64,000 nucleotides of DNA, taken from positions 52,170 to 116,169 of the forward strand of contig CH002014.1 in the NCBI GenBank assembly GCA_000149265.1, in the 5' to 3' direction. A model generated the notes under the pieces. It was not told where the DNA came from and made no database searches. It saw only the letters and a program-made list of their open reading frames with translations. Positions within the stretch are counted from its first letter, which is position 1. Every line of letters begins with the position of its first letter. A program made the translations under genes and the position numbers. The stretch is from Ciona savignyi. Lineage: Eukaryota; Chordata; Ascidiacea; Phlebobranchia; Cionidae. Shown here piece after piece: positions 61,013 through 64,000 of the stretch.

Positions 61013-61139
61013 TATTTCAGTTTTGTGCAAGAGCACGGAAAACAAATACGGTGATAGCGGTATCTTCCGAAAGATATAACCACAAAAAAAACGAAAAATT
61101 ATATGTTCAATTAAAATGATTTTTTTCTGATTGTCGGAT

Positions 61140-61410
61140 AACAATGCTCCCATTGTCTTTTTATTATTGCGTCATCAATAACACTAGTGCATTTGTTGGC
61201 CTGATTGGTTTTCTTGTAAAAAATGAACAAAAACTTCAGTTATTCCGTCTTCAACATGACGTAATCACAACTGACGTCACACATTTCAAACATATCGCAA
61301 GCGTTGGTTTTACAAGATTCATCAGTTATCGCTCATTTTATCCAATATTTTCAAGATGGCGTCCAATTTTCTATCGGTTGCTTCTGTCTGTAGGAAATAA
61401 ACATATCTGG
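61140..61410 (-). repeat. Dispersed repeat R4 containing the proposed KCNQ last exon
   Basis: Collinear with 49072-49320 from TTTATTTCCTACAGACA to GCCAACAAATGCACTAGTGT and TGATGACGCAATAATA. The exon 61387-61322 and its acceptor fall in the most conserved part. TGACGTCAC is at 61271. Confidence 0.75.
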
Positions 61411-64000
61411 TCATTTGGTATTACGCAATTTACGAAAATCCCCCGTATGGCAGGTTCCTCATGTTTATCTCAATAGATATTGGTTATAACCGCAACGGGG
61501 GGTTAAAACACGGTCTATCTTTCGACACTTTTAGGTGTGGTCTGGTTTTCGTGTGGTCTGGTTAGCGAGACCGATACATATACCGACCTACAGAAAAATG
61601 GACCAAGTGATGAGCCCATCATGGGTTCGAAACTTGGCTCGGTAAAAAAAGTCCCCTTTGGCTCGATAAAAAGGTACAGAGTCCGGTTACTGGAGCAATT
61701 GCAAAAGAGCCATTGTATACAACTAACACACTCTACAATAGCTCCGGTAACACGACTATAGGAGGCGTTCAACCAATTATTTTCCCTATCTTTCCAATGC
61801 AAACTGACCTCATAAAAACGGCTGTCACTCAAAATCCTGACATAGGAAGTCTTAGATTTTTTCACAATATAAAATTGAAGCTTGGATCTGCAAGCTAAAC
61901 TCAAAACCCTCCAAACTTTTGCTTAAAATTTTTGAGCCCATACCCCTTCGTACATCGGCAACTTTTTTCCCAACAAAACAGAGAAAATGCACATTTTACA
62001 CCTTTATTTCACTAAACTTTGCTTAACTCTTACAAAACTTACACAGCCTCAAGAGAAACACTGGCGCAAAGCTTAGGCCATGCTCTTAGCAACCGCGCAT
62101 AGAAATGGCGCTCATCTCATTGTGACTCAGCAAAACACTCATTTAAATACCATGACTCATGGAGGGTACCACTCGTCACATCCGCCCGTTCATAGAGGTC
62201 TTAATTGGTTATACGCCATCTATAAGCATGCTCCTTTTTGTTTAACCTACAGTTACAAACAGGGGTTTCCATCCTACTTCCACACGTGAAGGTTTGTTTT
62301 AGTAAAATCACATTTTTACCGGGTTTAGTTTCCAAACCATAATGGGTTCGTAGCTAAGACTGTTTTTTGTATGTATTTCGGTATATGTATCGGACGCATT
62401 CACCACTCGGGCACACCACCGTACAGAAAAATCTATTTTTTTACCGAGCTAAGTTTCGTACCCATGATTGGCTTTTCACAAGGACCGTATTTTGTATGTA
62501 AGTCGGTATATGTATCGGTCGCGTTAACCATTCAGCCACACCACCGTACTAGTAAAATCAAAATGACTTACCCATCTTTCCAGGCGTAGAAGGCGCCCCC
62601 CGGCGGTTAATTTCTGTCGATCAAGCACAGGCGAAGTGCCCCCGAGCTCCCCTAGCGGTAGAAGAGTTCAACGAATAAGGTTACGGTAGAATATTTAGTT
62701 TAGTTTGGAAGAATAACACACTTTTTTAAGTTAGGAAGTAGTAAAACACGTCATTGAATGGCAAATTACAATGGAGAAAAAAATGCCGTGGTCGTTAAAC
62801 CTTACATTAATAAAAAATAAATTAGGCCTATAACAGAACAATTTAAATCAAAATTAATTAAGTTTAATGTTATTTAAGCCTTGAATAAAAGTGTGCAAGC
62901 ATGTTGGTACCATACATATACCGAAAAAACAGTCTTGGTGACGAGCCCATCATGGGTTCGAAGCCCAGCACCGTAAAGAAAAAATATATTTATGTTTATC
63001 CCGCTGAATGGTACAATGCAAGTGACGTTAAAACACGGACAGATTACCTCTTGCCAGCGATTGCATTATATCATGATACCGGGCCTATTGCAGCATATTA
63101 AATATCACGGACCTACGTTTAATATATTACCAGGTCTTTTTTTTAGTCAACAACAATACCATACAACACTATTCTTTATCGTATAAAAATGTGATGTTTA
63201 ATTTGTCAATTTTTTTAAGCCTACTGCCGTTCCCTACTACTTACTGCAGGATAAATATTTAGTTTTCCTTATTTTGTAAGCCTAATACAACTTGTTATTA
63301 ATTTAACATTTTCCAACGTAAAGCAACATTTTCCAACGTAAAGCCATGATGGGATCGTTACTCCGACCATTTTTTTTGTTGTCGGTATATGTTTTACTCG
63401 CACCATTTCCAGTGTTAAGCAATGTGACACACGTAACCGGAAATGCGGCGATTAGAGGATTTTATGAATTAGGTTCAAAATGTGATTGGCGTACCTTGCG
63501 CGCTAAGGAACGAAGATGGCTTCCCCAATGTCAAGTCCAATCTCCGTTGAACCTCTTTGATTCTCATCATCACGTTTGCGTGACCTTGTGAGTACTGCTC
63601 GACCACGTCTCTTACGTCATAGGGCTTCCGCGATTGCTGTGTGATGTCATAATGACGTAAATTTTCGCTGGTAGTTTAGGTGTACAGACAAACTTAAGCA
63701 CCCGCGTTGTCTATTTAAACGGTTATACTTACGAACATGGCCTGAAACTATTGATGGATTCTGCTAAAACTAAAGATCTTAATCATATACAACACACTGC
63801 AAAAACTCCGAAAACCCGACGATGGGCTTAAGGTTTTCTTAGGGTTACACGTGTAATAATGTTCCTGCATTTTCCCTGAATAAAATTAGATTAAATATCC
63901 ATGACTATCCTTAAGTCTTACCTGAAACCGCTTTTTCGCCAAAAAGTAAATCAATCGACGCGTCGCTCTGACTACATTCTTGTAGGATTCGGGCATTCTG
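61322..64000 (-). CDS. KCNQ1: KCNQ1-like voltage-gated potassium channel, C-terminal cytoplasmic exons (partial, runs off right edge)
   Basis: Visible exons in transcript order are 64000-63922 (continues outside), 63636-63495, 62651-62572 and a proposed terminal exon 61387-61322; phases agree (0, 1, 0) and the stop is TGA. Exon 1 reads [18 protein letters not shown], the calmodulin-binding helix B region. Exon 2 reads [19 protein letters not shown], then [11 protein letters not shown] and LGKPSSF, which match KCNQ1 specifically. Exon 3 ends [10 protein letters not shown], the start of the helix C/D assembly domain. The proposed last exon reads [18 protein letters not shown] and aligns without gaps to the KCNQ tetramerisation coil (RKLD.IL.I in place of KKLDFLVNI), ending soon after. 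KCNQ channels carry slow repolarising potassium currents at the plasma membrane. The first three exons are secure; the last lies in a dispersed repeat and is less so. Confidence 0.88.
61550..61652 (+). repeat. SINE family 1 copy next to a SINE family 2 remnant
   Basis: GTTAGCGAGACCGATACATA, GAGCCCATCATGGGTTCG and GCTCGGTAAAAAAAG. A decayed family 2 piece (GTCCGGTTACTGGAGCAATT and ACTCTACAATAGCTCCGG) follows at 61680-61765. Confidence 0.85.
61790..62228 (-). repeat. Unnamed 430-bp dispersed repeat, copy 2
   Basis: Minus-strand partner of 38347-38775, lying in the KCNQ intron; motif order and spacing are preserved with many point differences. Confidence 0.75.
62314..62549 (-). repeat. Two head-to-tail SINE family 1 copies in a KCNQ intron
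   Basis: Units at 62314-62424 and 62436-62549 share the variant CACACCACCGTAC at the head, unlike the usual CACACGACCGTAC, which points to tandem duplication. The array ends about 20 bases from the KCNQ exon donor at 62571. Confidence 0.87.
62905..63415. repeat. SINE fragments in a KCNQ intron
   Basis: A 5'-truncated plus family 1 copy (62912-62985, GACGAGCCCATCATGGGTTC), a decayed family 2 piece (about 62995-63095) and a minus family 1 fragment (63343-63415, CCATGATGGGATCGTTACTC). Confidence 0.65.
63736..63870 (+). repeat. SINE family 2 remnant in a KCNQ intron
   Basis: CATGGCCTGAAACTATTGAT, ATACAACACACTGCAAAAAC and CCCGACGATGGGCTTAAGG are in family order, strongly diverged. Confidence 0.7.

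Noticed and set aside
1-64000. Spliced-leader RNA gene, CRISPR array or bacterial operon features
   Set aside because: No match to the Ciona leader sequence was seen by eye, and the gene structure is eukaryotic throughout, so CRISPR, operons and ribosome binding sites do not apply.

Overview
The window looks like nuclear DNA of a tunicate, most likely Ciona intestinalis/robusta. It is AT-rich and intron-bearing, with short introns (one of 50 bases), chordate gene families in compact form, and two families of tRNA-derived SINE-like repeats scattered through introns and spacers. The species call is inference; no rRNA or mitochondrial marker is present.

Seven protein-coding genes can be reconstructed by splicing exons with matching phases. 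In order: a complete CCN-family matricellular gene (+, 7246-11523); a PHF7/G2E3-type PHD-RING gene (-, 31602-34489, N terminus missing, probably in or near an assembly gap); PEX19 (-, 35896-36723, coding region without introns); a GT10 alpha-1,3-fucosyltransferase (-, 39812-42398, complete); a long coiled-coil Rab GTPase of the RASEF/CRACR2A type (-, 50135-55546, N terminus not found); an SLC35G-like EamA transporter (+, 59158-60635, complete); and the C-terminal exons of a KCNQ1-like potassium channel (-, 61322 to the right edge). These genes are functionally unrelated and show no operon arrangement.

Layout: 1-7 kb is repeat-rich and ends in the CCN promoter, which has a TATA box and initiator at canonical spacing and two consensus TEAD sites. 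12-31 kb has no recognisable gene and carries two GC-richer islands. 31-42 kb holds PHF7-like, PEX19 and FUT, all on the minus strand. 42-50 kb has no gene that I can support. 50-64 kb holds the Rab, SLC35G and KCNQ genes, with repeats in nearly every intron.

Repeats seen: tRNA-Ser-like SINEs (family 1, about 110 bp, often in head-to-tail arrays); a longer tRNA-derived SINE (family 2, about 290 bp, with a TATCC-type tail); a roughly 200-bp terminal-inverted-repeat MITE (about seven copies); two hAT-type MITEs with perfect 8-bp target duplications; several unnamed dispersed repeats; and minisatellites. The most noteworthy points are the TEAD sites at CCN, a KCNQ terminal exon lying inside a dispersed repeat, a minisatellite that supplies a splice donor, a fucosyltransferase with an extra C-terminal membrane segment, a Rab lacking prenylation cysteines, and strong local or global excess of the words TGACGTCA and GGAAACACTG. 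I found no evidence for a wholly new multi-gene system.
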